Source: Breviolum minutum Mf 1.05b.01
Taxonomy: Eukaryota > Sar > Dinophyceae > Suessiales > Symbiodiniaceae
Direction: 5' to 3'
NCBI GenBank assembly: GCA_000507305.1
Contig: DF241819.1
Span: 1-64,000 of the forward strand
Length of the DNA: 64,000 nucleotides
The translations under genes were made by a program, and so were the position numbers. Shown here piece after piece: positions 36,165 to 47,400 of the stretch. The notes under the pieces were generated by a model. That model worked only from the letters and a program-made list of their open reading frames with translations. It had not been told where the DNA came from and did not search any database. Numbering within the stretch: the stretch's first letter is position 1; each line of letters starts with the position of its first letter.

Positions 36165-36283
36165 CTGTTGATGGTTCAGAAAAACAAACAACCACCTGGG
36201 ATGTTTGTTGAAACCCTGTAAATAATGGCAAATATTTACCAAGCTCAATTGGTTTTCTCGCCGGATTTCTGAACCATCAACAG
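36165..36283. mobile_element. Family E inverted-repeat element
   Basis: Left CTGTTGATGGTTCAGAAA, right TTTCTGAACCATCAACAG, exact inverted complements over 18 bp. Interior ACCACCTGGGATGTTTGTTG. Confidence 0.8.
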
Positions 36284-36477
36284 GATGACCCCCACCCAAC
36301 CTTACCATCGATGACTTTCAACCCGTTCCCGGCCTAAAACGCCCCAGTTGGGTTTCACCTGTCCATCTGGCTCCACACACGTCATGTTGATCCCGGCGGT
36401 AAAGCGAACGTCCGGCAGGACGTCCGGGTAGCTGGCGCCGGTGACCTAAGGTGCACCTTTTCTCCAAAGTTTATGGT

Positions 36478-36583
36478 TACACCCCTGAAAAGTAACATGA
36501 CATTGGAAAATCCCTAGTATCAATAGGAAATACATCTTCAAATTATGGATTTTCCAGCCAGTCATGTTAGCTTTCGGGGGGGT
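36478..36583. mobile_element. Family D inverted-repeat element
   Basis: TACACCCCTGAAAAGTAACA on the left, TGTTAGCTTTCGGGGGGGTA on the right, inner ATTGGAAAATCCC and GGATTTTCC. Confidence 0.65.
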
Positions 36584-36982
36584 ACTTTTGAAATCAAAAC
36601 AAAGCCACCTGTTTCTCAAAAATACACACTCTCACATGTTTTCAAAAACAACTCAATGATAAACTCATCAACCAAACATGAGTTGCAATGATTCCACAAA
36701 CATACAAACCTTTTTCATATTATGTAAGCTTTCTTTTCTGCCTCACAGTTTGGCTAGTCTTTTTTCAACCCAAAAAAGGTGAGTTGATGTGTGTTGTATA
36801 TCTTCATTTGCAGGATACCCAACCTATGCAATCTCGGTTGAGAGATGTTTTTTGTTCAACCAAGCCAAGAGACAATGACCAAGGAGTAAATGCGATTGTC
36901 AAAGGCCGTATCGATCGGTCCAAAAATCGTGCCATTCCAAGTTGTTAGTGTGATGTCCTTAGGCTGAGATGATTGCAACCAA

Positions 36983-37088
36983 AACTGGTGGATGGTTTCA
37001 ACCCATCTGAAAAAAATATGAGTCAAATGGCTTCTTCTTCCCCAAATTTTTTGGGGGTGAACATCAAAAGTGTTTGAAACCACCACCG
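36983..37088. mobile_element. Family B inverted-repeat element
   Basis: ACTGGTGGATGGTTTCAACC on the left, GTTTGAAACCACCACCGA on the right. Confidence 0.65.
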
Positions 37089-37330
37089 AAAAGAACATGT
37101 TGTTGAGGTGAAAACAACGGCGGCCTGAACATCGGTCAGCAGGCTGAGATATTTATTGGGTTTTATGATATGTTACCCATTGATTTTGATAGGATATAGA
37201 ATATTTTCTAAAGAAGTGCAAAAAACACAACGGAAAAGCCGAAGAAAGCTGGAGAAACAGATATCAGAAAATTGAAGGTTTGCTGTTTTTTATTGGTCTG
37301 GCACTTTTTGGTTCTGACTTGATATACTAT

Positions 37331-37432
37331 ACACTCCCTAAAACTGACACAGCCATCGAAAATCCACCATTTTGATGGTATTTACCAGGAAAAATGGGGA
37401 TTGTCATGGGCTATGTTAGTTTCAGGGAGGGT
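37331..37432. mobile_element. Family D inverted-repeat element
   Basis: ACACTCCCTAAAACTGACAC on the left, CTATGTTAGTTTCAGGGAGG on the right. The core TTTTGATGGTATTTACCAGG is shared with 13900-14012. Confidence 0.7.
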
Positions 37433-37671
37433 TAATTTTAACTTACATCATTTCGTGGAACCATTGAACCACTTGAAGGGCCACGAGTCACAGTTGGAAA
37501 GGGCCTATCCATCTCTTGGCGCCAAGTTGTTTTTTCAGGTTCCGCATGTAGCCAACATTGTTTTGGTTGGCCAGGTTTCTTGTACCAGCTTAAAAAAAGC
37601 AGTAGAAACCACCTATATTACCTTGACGACAGATTCTTTTGTACCAGGTTAAATATCGTAGAAACAACGTA

Positions 37672-37708
37672 TATATAATATAATATAAGTAATATATATA
37701 TATATATG
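37672..37708. repeat. (TA)n-rich tract
   Basis: TATATAATATAATATAAG followed by pure TATATATA. Confidence 0.85.
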
Positions 37709-38218
37709 TATGGCCTGTATATCTTATACCTGACATTCACGTGGTGTGGCCAAGTGGATGAATCTTTGGTGCTATCCGGCAAGGGCAGTAGAGGGAATTC
37801 CCCCGAAATCCTCTCAAAACATGTTGAATTTCGCTACAGCGAACTCCAGATGATATCCAACATGACTTTAGGATACCAAACAAAAAACTTGAGCTGACGC
37901 TTTTGCTCCAAATTGGACTCTCTTTTGCTCAACATCAAGGTGCCGTTTTTTTTTGTTGCAAATTCCAACTACAAATGTCTATCCAAATTTTTGTCCTGAC
38001 TATCTTCACCTGGGGATGGCTGAGTTGGACACCAGAATCAGACTTGGTTTTCCCTGATTCAACCGCACAGTCTTATTGAAAAGAAGCCCAAAAAAGGGGC
38101 CGTTTTTCGAAACAATGGCCAAGCAACATCATCATAGGCCAAACCCCATGAGAGATGCGATGCTCGTTCACACTTCTGTCCTTTTTCCTCAAAGCCAAGT
38201 GAGTTCTTCAAGTTTTTT

Positions 38219-38343
38219 TATGAGAATCGTACCCACCTACGAGTGTTGAAGAAGGCCTTACTGGGGTCTCAGTATAAGGGACAAGCCATTGGTCAATCAC
38301 CCTTATTCCTGGGGTATAGCTACGCGTAGGTGGGATTCTCATG
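38219..38343. mobile_element. Family M inverted-repeat element
   Basis: ATGAGAATCGTACCCACCTA on the left pairs with TACGCGTAGGTGGGATTCTC on the right, about 125 bp. It forms the 3' third of a 105-codon minus open frame (38208-38525), which is therefore not called as a gene. Confidence 0.6.
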
Positions 38344-38549
38344 ATTTTGGGATCGGGTTGGCCTTTTAGTCGTCCTTTACCTGGTACCTCAATGAGAAGC
38401 GAGTTTTCATAAAAAGTGCTTTTAAATCTTCCTGTTCTAAGAATACTCCCCGGCACATGTTTGAGGATGTCTGAAGTCAAAGAAGTAGAAATAAAAAACC
38501 GCTTATTCACATTAAGATCTTGCATACAGTAATGATCTCATAATGCACT

Positions 38550-38942
38550 CTAAATCGACTTATATTCGATCTATCCGAGTAAAAGATGCATCAAATCCAA
38601 TATTTTTTACGGGGACCTCAGCAGCAATTTGCCCATGGTAAACACTCTCTGAGACACCCCCTGAAAGGGTTAAGTTATTTTTGTCCAGTTGGAAAGTGGG
38701 AACCCAGTTGAGCTGATAGGAGTAACTGCTACAACCGTGAAGTGAACTCAAAGGAAAGCGATTCATAATCAACCAATGGGTTCGGCAAGGTGATGAAATT
38801 GTTAGATACAGTAAGCCTATGGCAAACACGATTTTCAGGCCGCCACTGTCAAGTTCCAACCAGCTGTAGTGGTTTTATCATAGATCTGGGTGAAATATAT
38901 TGTGCTTCATCAAGGAACAACATAATATATAAGTCGATTTAG
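38550..38942. mobile_element. Segment bounded by perfect 16-bp inverted repeats
   Basis: CTAAATCGACTTATAT at 38550 and ATATAAGTCGATTTAG at 38927 are exact inverted complements enclosing about 360 bp, larger than the other elements. The interior holds a 99-codon minus open frame (38560-38859; segments GLKIVFAIGLLYLTISS and GQIAAEVPVKNIGFDAS) of unknown meaning. Confidence 0.5.
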
Positions 38943-39061
38943 TGTTGATCTTCATGTGGGTTCTTCCTACTACTGTACAAACAACATCAAACAACTTCAA
39001 TTGCTTATATAAGGTGAACGGTCGTTGATTTCCTGTGCTTGAATTCATCCACCAATCCTAC

Positions 39062-39120
39062 CGCAAAGGTGTTGCTGTTTTCTGTCATCATGTGGGCCAG
39101 TGATTTGGAAGATTCTTTTG
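39062..39120 (-). CDS. Candidate internal exon with strong splice sites
   Basis: On the minus strand a long pyrimidine tract, CTCTTTTTCATCCATCCATC, ends in TCAG and is followed by 59 nt reading KESSKSLAHMMTENSNTFA, then GCG|GTAGGA. The family E element at 39151-39271 lies just upstream in the predicted intron. The peptide is polar and helical; family unknown. Confidence 0.42.
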
Positions 39121-39150
39121 CTGAGATGGATGGATGAAAAAGAGATACTA

Positions 39151-39271
39151 CTGTTAATGGTTCAGAAATCCTGCGATCACCAGTTGAGGTTGGTAGTTGA
39201 AATCCCAATTTACAGGGTTTCAACAAACATCCAAACAGTGGTTGGCCTTGGGATTTCTGAACCAGCAACAG
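39151..39271. mobile_element. Family E inverted-repeat element
   Basis: Left CTGTTAATGGTTCAGAAATC, right GATTTCTGAACCAGCAACAG. It lies upstream of a minus-strand splice acceptor. Confidence 0.75.
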
Positions 39272-39361
39272 TATGATACAACTATGATACAGGATGGGAT
39301 CTATAATTCTCACAGGTAGGGCCTATAGGGCTACAAAGCTCATGAAGATCAAGGACTCAAA

Positions 39362-39520
39362 TTAGGAACCCAAAATGAATGGTCTGTAGATGATCGCTCT
39401 TTTCCCAGGCTTCATTTTCGCTGCACAGGTTTTTTCATAGACTCCGATTCTGTTACACTGGATAACCGTTAGGTCAACTGCCGACTTGATTTCAAGAATC
39501 AGAATGTTGGTTCCCACAAG
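39362..39520 (-). CDS. Candidate exon, hypothetical protein
   Basis: The acceptor CTCATTTCCAAAAAG precedes an uninterrupted minus frame: LVGTNILILEIKSAVDLTV, QCNRIGVYEKTCAAKMK, then PGKRAIIYRPFILGS and a stop. The second codon position is the most A/T-rich, as in real coding sequence. The true end may be an internal GT. It lies between exon candidates at 39.1 and 39.8 kb on the same strand. Family not recognised. Confidence 0.35.
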   Translation of the reverse strand, partial: LVGTNILILEIKSAVDLTVIQCNRIGVYEKTCAAKMKPGKRAIIYRPFILGS

Positions 39521-39773
39521 CTTTTTGGAAATGAGATTGTACAAAAATCAACATATACCACACCATGCGTCCCAAACACACTCCAGTCTGAGTTGAAAAG
39601 TCAGGGGAGATGTACAATCATAAAAAATATTGCTGCTGAAGGCGAACCGGGAAAAGTAGAGCACATAAAAATCCTACAAATGGAATTGATTGGTGATTGA
39701 CAATGCTAGGAAAGTCAAAAACATCACCTTCAACAAATCAAAGTAGTATGGTAGAGGTAATTAAGTACTCGAC

Positions 39774-39825
39774 CTTTGGTACAGCGATCGTCTGCCAAGC
39801 GACCAATTCGTCCAGCAAACGAAAG
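39774..39825 (-). CDS. Candidate internal exon
   Basis: The acceptor CATTGTGCCTCGCAG and donor CCAAAG|GTCGAG bound 52 nt reading FRLLDELVAWQTIAVPK. Amphipathic helix followed by a strand-like end. A + frame of 122 codons also crosses this segment but lacks splice support. Confidence 0.35.
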
Positions 39826-40763
39826 CTGCGAGGCACAATGACTTTGTCACTCCTTTGCAGCAGGGTAGCTTGGTATGCTTCATACAATCATGCCCAACAT
39901 ACTCGATTGGGCCGGAATTTTCTACCTACAAAATTGAGCAACACCATCGGATTCAATTCATTTAATAGGGCTAATAATCCTGAAAGGTCTGAGCCTTTGC
40001 GTCATTCCAAGATTGAAGGTGCTACTGTTCATGGAAGAAATCTTGAACCATACCATCCCAAATGATTGGTGGGATCGATTTCTAAGTGAAGGATGGCATG
40101 TTCGCCAAATTCGTGTCTCAAAAGTTAGTCCACCACTTCTGAAAGTCTAACTTTTCAGCATCAAAGTGCGGATCAGGTTGCATCCCTTACGCTTGGATAC
40201 CAAAAGTGATGCTGGTTGGTTAAGGGCGGGATCCTCAACGGCATACTACTACCCCCCAAAAAAACCTAACATATGCCCTGAAAATGATGATTGGAAGATG
40301 AATTTCCTTTCAATCATTGTCGTTTTTTAGGGGACGTGTTGATTTTCCGGGGATTTTTTTCAGGGTGGTTCTTCAAGGTTCAGAGAAGCAACCGAGGATT
40401 GGATCCGCTGCTTACACCGTGACCTCTTGTAACTGTCCATGCATCTGGCTTCCATGTAGAATCTAGTAAAAGAAGGTCTTGAAACGTACAAGTCTTTTTT
40501 GGGGTGTTTTCCACGGGTTTTTGTTCCAGGGTTTTTTGTCCTGGGATATATCCTCCCAGAAAAAAAAACAAAATCCAAGTTTCGAATTTTCTTGGATTTT
40601 TTAAAGAAACAGGTCTCGTGGAAACACAAAAATCAACACTGAAAACACGAAAACCCGCTGCACCTCACAGTAGCAGGAGATGCTTGCGGTGCTGGAACCA
40701 CAGGTCTCGGTGGGGGCGACTCTCTGAGTTTAGGATCCATTGGTTGCAAGGTAACAAACCCGT

Positions 40764-40855
40764 AAAATCCATAGGACTTGGTATATTTACATACATTTAT
40801 GCCTAAATTTGTATGGTAAAATATCATGTACATAGCCCATACATGGATCCTATCA
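40764..40855. mobile_element. Family A element
   Basis: GTAAAATCCATAGGACTTGG on the left, CATACATGGATCCTATCAG on the right. Confidence 0.65.
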
Positions 40856-41268
40856 GAATCCATATACATACCTGGAAACGTAGCGCGTAGCCCAACATCT
40901 CAGTTTGGAAGTGGGGGCCACTTAGAACAAATGGAGCCAAATCAAAGTAGCCTAAAATTTGAAGGAATCTTTAATATTTGCCTTTTCCGAAAACTCAATA
41001 GATCTATAGTCTAGTTCCCTACGAAACTGGGTCGTTTGAGTCAATGAATGTAGGCAACACACACCATACAATTGATATATCATTGAAGGTCTCGGCTTTG
41101 ATCTCTTGGAGAATCATGAAAGACCTGAATCCCCTTAGCAGCCACTCCCCACGGGAAAAAAATCCTCGGTTGGCCCAACTGCTGGTGTGAAGATGGAGGC
41201 TGCGAAGGGTTTCCGCCCTGTTCTGGGCTAGCCGCCTGTGCCGGGCCAAAAGGAAAACAAAAAACAGT

Positions 41269-41379
41269 ATAACCTCTTTGTAAACTAACATAGCAATGGG
41301 AAACCACCATTTTTTAAATAGGAGATACATCTTCATGCATGGTGGATTTTCCATTGCTATGTTAGTTTACCGGAGTGTA
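41269..41379. mobile_element. Family D inverted-repeat element
   Basis: CTTTGTAAACTAACATAGCA on the left, TGCTATGTTAGTTTACCGGA on the right. Inner AATGGGAAACCACC and GGTGGATTTTCCATT. Confidence 0.8.
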
Positions 41380-41938
41380 ATAAGGAAAATCTAAGGGAAA
41401 CCTTCGGTTCCCACATGATCCCCCAGTAAAAGTTCAAGGTTACACCTTTGAAACGCCACAAACCTCGATCAAAACTTTTAAACGGGCTGAGATAGGATAA
41501 AATCGGGCACTTTTCTAAGGTGCCTCCAAGAGGAGTGTCAATCCTTTCAACCCCAAATTTTGTGATGTTCTTCGTTTGTGATGACTTTATGATCGTAGTA
41601 TTCTACCCTTCTAAAAATCAAGCACACAATTCAAGTTTCAAAGGGGAGTTTTCGCGGAAAACCATGCGATTAAAGAGCAACTGGACGCGCTTCAAGATCC
41701 CATGCGTTTAACTAGATGTTGAAATCAAACGCTCCCCCACTTTGTTGTGTCAAAAACATCCATGGATCCAACCAACAATACCGAAGAAAAAAGACAGGAT
41801 TCTTAAGGTTCTTGGAGTCTTGGTTTTCAGCCAGTAGATGGGAAGTTGGATTCAGAAGTAGAATACCATCTCAGTAGAATCAGTAAAACAAAGAAAACAT
41901 GCGGTGCATATGATTAGGCAAGAACACAGCACTAGTGT

Positions 41939-42046
41939 CCCATATGCTCCATGTATGAGATATATGATATTTACATGATATTTACCTACATTTGCTATCA
42001 ATATATAGAGAAATGTAGGCAAGAATTCCATACATGGAGCACCTGA
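41939..42046. mobile_element. Family A-related element
   Basis: CCCATATGCTCCATGTATG on the left, CATACATGGAGCACCTGAG on the right. Middle ATTTACCTACATTTGC and GAAATGTAGG. Confidence 0.6.
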
Positions 42047-42786
42047 GAATGTGTGTGATCTATTTACCCCTTGTACTTGGACAGGATGGAGACCCCCTCC
42101 TTCGCAAGTGCTATTATCGTGCCAAAGGAGCTAAAATTAATGTTTTTAGAAACTTGAATGGTTGATTCGAAGGTCATACCCAATCGTGATGGTAAATGAG
42201 GTGATAAGAACAATCATTTCTCACATCATCCCAGTCCCGACCACTTACACCACCCATCCCAGCTCCCACCACTTACACCACTAAATCGCTTAATACTGCA
42301 AACATCATGATTTCATACCAGCACCTTCCAAGGGATGCCAATTAAAGACTAAGGGAAGGGATGGTAAATTGGCACCCTTTCGGAATCATTTGGCCCCTTG
42401 CGAAGGTCAAGGTATGATTTCATGGCGTCTCGAAGGTATGTAATTCTTGAACAAACAAATACAGCCCTAACGATCAGCTTCTGGATCTCCAAATCTGACT
42501 GCTTTAGGATCCCATTTGGAAACACCAAACGGCAAAACAGAGTGAACAAAACTAATTAACTAATAACTATATAGTCAACACCTTCATTTGGGGAGAATCT
42601 TCATGGTTTTGTTACATCAAAACTACTCATTTACTTCATTCTTCCAAGTTTTTTCCAATCCCCAAGCTTTTGAAGGCACCAGATGCGTGACGTGAAATTC
42701 CCTGCCTCGGGGGGTTTGGAGTTGCCACAGCCCATGGAGCCAACTGCACCTGTTGCCGCAGTTGCCGCGGCTCCAAGAGGGGGACT

Positions 42787-42992
42787 CCCATGGGAGGAAA
42801 GGTATATTCAAACCTACATGAATGGCTGGGTTTTTGGGTGTTTCCTTAAATGCTAGTACCCAACAACCATCAGTTTTCCTACTAGAAATGATCATTTTGG
42901 GGTGTGAAATGGGGGGTACCACCATTATAGGAAACACCCAAATATGATAAATGTAGGTAAAGCAAATATACCAGTCACATGGATCCTATGGG
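42787..42992. mobile_element. Family A element split by a family C insertion
   Basis: Outer arms are family A: CCCATGGGAGGAAAGGTATA at the left and CACATGGATCCTATGGG at the right. The middle (42833-42943) is a complete family C element, so total length is about double a normal family A copy. The insertion occurred after family A was in place. Confidence 0.75.
42833..42943. mobile_element. Family C element nested in family A
   Basis: TTTGGGTGTTTCCTTAAATG on the left, ATAGGAAACACCCAAAT on the right, core TGATCATTTTGGGGTGTGAA. Confidence 0.8.
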
Positions 42993-43976
42993 AAAGATCT
43001 TTGAAAAGATTCAAGCAAACAATTGGGCATAACGGTATAACAGTATAACTATATAAGGGCGTAAATTGCCAGCATCTTCATGTCTTTTTGGGAAACACCG
43101 TCTCTCAAAAATGCCCGAAATTGCAACTACATCCACCATTTTTCAAGTCCATCCCCAGATTTCTCAGGTGAAACGATGTTTTCAAGCCAAATATAAAATG
43201 CTTGATTGATTTATACACATCAAACCATGGCCACGGTGGGATCACCAGTGTTTTCCTATCACCAAAAAAAGGCCATCGCAACTTGGGCATCCCAACACCC
43301 GTCCCAACCAACGGGATCGGGGTACGGGTCTGGCCGCCCACGGAGCCGGCGCGGCTTCTCCGTCAAATTGACGCTGCAGTGGAGCGAAATGGCAGCGGTG
43401 GAAAGAGATGCTTCTTTTTCAGCCAAATGGATCGTTTTGGAACGAAAATTTGGAGCTTTTTTCTTCCACTTGGATGATCTTGGATGATGACCCTCGAAGA
43501 AAGCTGTAGGTACGAACAATGATGTTCGGATCACTGACATCCTTAAAAAAAAACGCCTTGCTTTTTTTGGTATGGCGAATGGGAATTTGCGGTGAAATCC
43601 ACCAAAAAAGAGAGAAAATCGGAGATCTTTTGGTCCACATAAACACTGATCGGAGTTTAGGGGCCAAAATGATTGAGAGATGAATAGAAGATTCCTCTGA
43701 GGCTGGTTCACCCTTCCAAAAGGCACAAATTCCATTTTCTGGCCCATGTTGTTACTATCAACCCCGAAATTCCAATCAATTGGTTGCCATCCAAAAAGAT
43801 GGAAACACGCAAAACATGTAGGGTTTAGTTGATTTGAAAGGTGGAGAAATCTTCGCATATGCCGCATATCATATGCCCATTCCTTGGTTTACTTCTAGTC
43901 CGTCCCATTTGAACTCCCCCTGTGTTGTCAAACATCTTTTTGTGTCAGGCATCGGCTCATCAGGAAGCTGCTTTGG

Positions 43977-44075
43977 CCTTCAAACAGTTGAAAAATATGC
44001 CCCGTCAAATTGGATCATTTCCCCAAGCAGTGGTGAAAATAAGAAACATTTGAAACCACCAGCTAGTTGTTACAT
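43977..44075. mobile_element. Family B element, left end degraded
   Basis: AGTTGAAAAATATG, TTGGATCATTTCCCCAAG and ACATTTGAAACCACCAGCTAG match the right two thirds of family B. Confidence 0.55.
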
Positions 44076-44792
44076 TCCCTTTTGCTGGTTGGTGAATGGC
44101 GGGATCCTTTTTCATGGCTTGTGACATATACTTTGCATATACTTCCCTTATAGCTGGGAAGCATTTCATCCTCTACAAACATCCCAAAGAGCCAGGGGCC
44201 CTTTTTTCATTGCTCCATTAAGTAGTGGCAACAAAACCCTTTCAACCAATGATTATTACATTGGCGGTCCTTCGCCTGTCCTAGCAATCCCTTTAATGAT
44301 AATTAGCAAAATCATTAGAGTTATAGTTTCCATGAAAACAACATCAATTCAAAACCAGAGTTGCTGGGGCCATTGTTAGAGGATTCTAAAACACAACAAC
44401 CATGAATTTCTAGGGTGGGTCATCACAACCTATGAGATCCCGTCGGAGAAGGTCTGTGAACGGATTTCCAGCTGTGATGTTTCAGAAACTTTTAGGATCC
44501 ATGGATCTCACCCTAATATCGGGTGATCTCACCCGAATATCCTATACATGCTATAATATGTATCTAAATGAAACCATTTCTTATTTCAGTGGGTACAATC
44601 TAATATTACAAACCATATATACAAACCGTTTCTTTGATAAGAGTTGGTAAAATCTCCGTTTTCCAAATCTTATCTCATTTCTTATCAGCCAATTATCACC
44701 ATCCGATGACCCGCGATTACCCATCACCTACCGGCCTCCGACAAGTCCAACAAGAGATTCGTCATCTGTCCTTCCCCACAGGATCCATGTAT

Positions 44793-44898
44793 CTGGCCAA
44801 ATCATAATATTTCACCGACCTAGATTTCGCTGAAATAAGAGGATTTCCCTTACTAAACCACCATTTGATGTCGTGTGAGGTCGCTGTAATTTAACCAG
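44793..44898. mobile_element. Family F inverted-repeat element
   Basis: CTGGCCAAATCATAATATTT on the left, GTCGCTGTAATTTAACCAG on the right, GATTTCCCTTACTAAACCAC inside. A left-truncated family A copy starts immediately after it. Confidence 0.65.
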
Positions 44899-44900
44899 AT

Positions 44901-44978
44901 TTATGGTATATTTACCTACATTTAGTGGATTTTTCTGGTAAATGTAGCCAAATGTACCAGTCCCATGGATCCTATTGG
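44901..44978. mobile_element. Family A element, left end truncated
   Basis: TTATGGTATATTTACCTACA on the left, AGTCCCATGGATCCTATTGG on the right. It abuts family F at 44898. Confidence 0.65.
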
Positions 44979-45112
44979 TTCAAATTCGGTTCGAATAGTT
45001 GAAAAACAACGGGGGATCCATATTTGCAGATTGGGGTGATGGTTTCTTAGGATCTAGTGCTCAAAAAAGTGGGGAGCCGAAAACCCTGTATATGCAAATC
45101 GCAAAACATGTA

Positions 45113-45114
45113 TT

Positions 45115-45147
<33 letters not shown>
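45113..45147. repeat. (TA)n tract
   Basis: TATATATA run with one AATAT interruption. Confidence 0.9.
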
Positions 45148-45672
45148 CGTATATTGAAACTGTATATAGAAGGGCTTAAAGGTACCCCAATATACCTCAC
45201 TTTTAAGGGAATTTTATCAACCTACTCAACATTTACAAACTTACTGAGACATCCTAGTAGGATCCTAGCGGCTGCTGGCCAAATGGGAGGACTGGGTTGT
45301 CATGCCAAAACTCGAAATGCGACCCAAAATCAAGGAGGACGAAAAATAATCTTTCCCAAGAAGTTTCGTTTCTATGCATTTCATTCTGATCTGATTTGTT
45401 CATTATCTGATTTGTTCATGTTCAAGAGACTCATGATTTTTTTGGGAGGTATTGTTAAACAAAAACATGTTGAACCGCTTTTTCTCCCAAATAAACGCAC
45501 CCGTTTTTTGTGGATCGCCATTTTTTCCAACAGCAGGATGAAACGTTTGGAAACCTGTCACCGCCGAGGTGAACCAGTTTATACGGGGTCATTTCAGGAA
45601 ACCAACTCAAACAATGAATATTCTTTTTTTGGGAAGAAATCACTCGAAATGACCACCAGTTGCATCGTCTGT

Positions 45673-45747
45673 ATTCATTCATTCATTCCTTCCTTCCTTC
45701 CTTCATTCCTTCATTCCTTCATTCCTTCCTTCATTCCTTCATTCATT
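45673..45747. repeat. ATTC/CTTC tetranucleotide array
   Basis: Mixed (ATTC)n and (CTTC)n units on +, about 75 bp. Confidence 0.92.
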
Positions 45748-45776
45748 TGATCCTTACAAAATTGGGTTGGAATCAC

Positions 45777-45863
45777 CTCTGTCTCTTCTGCGGCTCCTTG
45801 CAATTCTTGGACACGTTCAGCATGGTCCTTGCGCAGCTTTTGCAGCTCCTCTCGCATCCCAAC
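45777..45863 (-). CDS. Candidate internal coiled-coil exon (HAER motif)
   Basis: The acceptor CCCTACTTTTGCTCAG|G and donor ACAGAG|GTGATT bound exactly 29 codons in phase 0: VGMREELQKLRKDHAERV, then QELQGAAEETE. Leu, Val and Ala recur with heptad spacing and the composition is Glu/Lys/Arg/Gln-rich, as in a coiled coil. The HAER segment recurs in the exon at 51693-51734. Probably part of a long minus-strand coiled-coil protein whose other exons lie upstream at 46.7-61.6 kb. Function unknown. Confidence 0.52.
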
Positions 45864-46005
45864 CTGAGCAAAAGTAGGGAATTCTAGGTCACGTATGTGA
45901 CAGGGAAAGGTTATAATTTCAGTGAATGTCCGGAGCAGTTTCGAAAACACTTGGATTCATTTTTTCATAATTCACGAGTAATTATGACCATGGTGATGTA
46001 TTGGC

Positions 46006-46099
46006 CCCATAGGATCCATGGGACTGGTATACGTATACATTTACATATACATGAATAGTGGATTTTTCTAGCTAAATATACCATACATTCCATGGATCC
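46006..46099. mobile_element. Family A element
   Basis: CCCATAGGATCCATGGGACT on the left, ACATTCCATGGATCCAAAG on the right. In the predicted intron upstream of the 45.8 kb exon. Confidence 0.7.
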
Positions 46100-46208
46100 A
46101 AAGAGGGTTGGAAACTCTCTTAACTTTGGCCCAGGCTCTGCACCTCAGGTCCGCCGTTTGTAAAAATCTGTTCCCAGGCTCTGCTAGTTTTATCTATGAA
46201 TTGGTAAT

Positions 46209-46331
46209 CCATGTGGGGGTTTCCTAAAATGGTGGGTTTCCCCAACAACCATGGGTGTTCCTACTAAAAATGATCATTTTGGGGTGTGCAATGGGGGTAC
46301 CACCATTTTAAGGAAACCCCCCATGTATGGA
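46209..46331. mobile_element. Family C inverted-repeat element
   Basis: ATCCATGTGGGGGTTTCCTA on the left, TAAGGAAACCCCCCATGTAT on the right. Confidence 0.8.
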
Positions 46332-46499
46332 TAAATTCCGTCTGTTTCATGGGGTTTTTTCGTCCCATTTTAGTAGCAATTTTATCACTTTCTTCAGGTA
46401 CTCACCTAATAAAACAAACTGGGTTTAGTAGTCTGAGATGACCATCAGGGAGACCACCAGCCCAGATTTTTTTTTGCTTTGTTGGGAGTCGGTTTCCCC

Positions 46500-46632
46500 A
46501 AGATGGACCCCTACTGAGTTATTTCAATGGTGTTATGGGGCCACGTTTTTGTGGCCCAAAATAAATGGGTAACTGGGGTGAAATGTCACCCCTGTAAGTG
46601 GAGTTTGGAACCTGCCTAGTTACATGGGGCCC
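46500..46632. mobile_element. Diverged family G element
   Basis: GATGGACCCCTACTGAGTTA on the left, CTAGTTACATGGGGCCCACT on the right, TAAGTGGAGTTTGGAAC inside. Confidence 0.4.
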
Positions 46633-46725
46633 ACTTTCCCCCTAACTCAACTGCAAGGTGAGGTTACTTGAGGTCATCAAAGCTCACTTCTTATATAACC
46701 CCTTGCACCAGCATCTTCAAGATTC

Positions 46726-46776
46726 CCGGGCCTCCTTGTCTTTCTGTTCAGCCAAGGAATGTTTTAAGAAAGCCAC
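46726..46776 (-). CDS. Candidate internal coiled-coil exon
   Basis: The acceptor GCGCACATCCAG|G style context on the minus strand (CACATCCAG|GTGGCT) is followed by VAFLKHSLAEQKDKEAR. The lower boundary is uncertain; CGG|GAATC would be a non-canonical GA donor. Charged and helical, on the same strand as the exon at 45777-45863. Confidence 0.35.
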
Positions 46777-47298
46777 CTGGATGTGCGTTGATAAATCCCA
46801 AGGCGGGAATGAAAACAGAGGTTGCCGCGTCTCTCCAAGTTGAACCATGCTGAAACATCAGCCACAAAAACAACACAACCATGAGGTTCTGGGTGCAATT
46901 TTTCTGTATTGTTGAAGTACATATGTGAGGGTAGTTTTTTGGGACCCACATGAAACAGCTGCTAAGAAGGCAGTTTTCATAAAACACTTCCAAACAAAAG
47001 GTATTTGAAATTTTATTGGACAAGGAATAAGAATCATCCAACATCAACTTACACTTAGAATCTGAGAAGGGAATCTGAGCTCTGATGCTTTTGAGATTCA
47101 TCGTGAAACCCTGCTATGAAAAAAGTCTGGAACGCATTCTCCTTCTATGGGAGGGTCCTTCATGATTCTTCCACCAAGACCCCTTGAACCGGAAAGCAAG
47201 TACTGGGACCTAGTATCATTTAGCGCTGTGCAAGTGCTTTTTTTGTATCAGACCTAAATAGATATGGTTTAGATGAAATAGATGAATGATTGTATATA

Positions 47299-47400
47299 CA
47301 CTCCCCAAAACTAACATAGCCCCTGAAAATAGGCCATTCCAAAAGGAAACTAGCATTCCAACCATCCATTTGCGGGTGTTCTGCTAGTTTTAGAGAGGGC
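47299..47400. mobile_element. Family D element
   Basis: CACTCCCCAAAACTAACATA on the left, CTGCTAGTTTTAGAGAGGG on the right. Confidence 0.55.

Noticed and set aside
38208-38525. 105-codon minus open frame
   Set aside because: Its last third is the family M inverted-repeat element, so the whole frame cannot be ancestral coding sequence.
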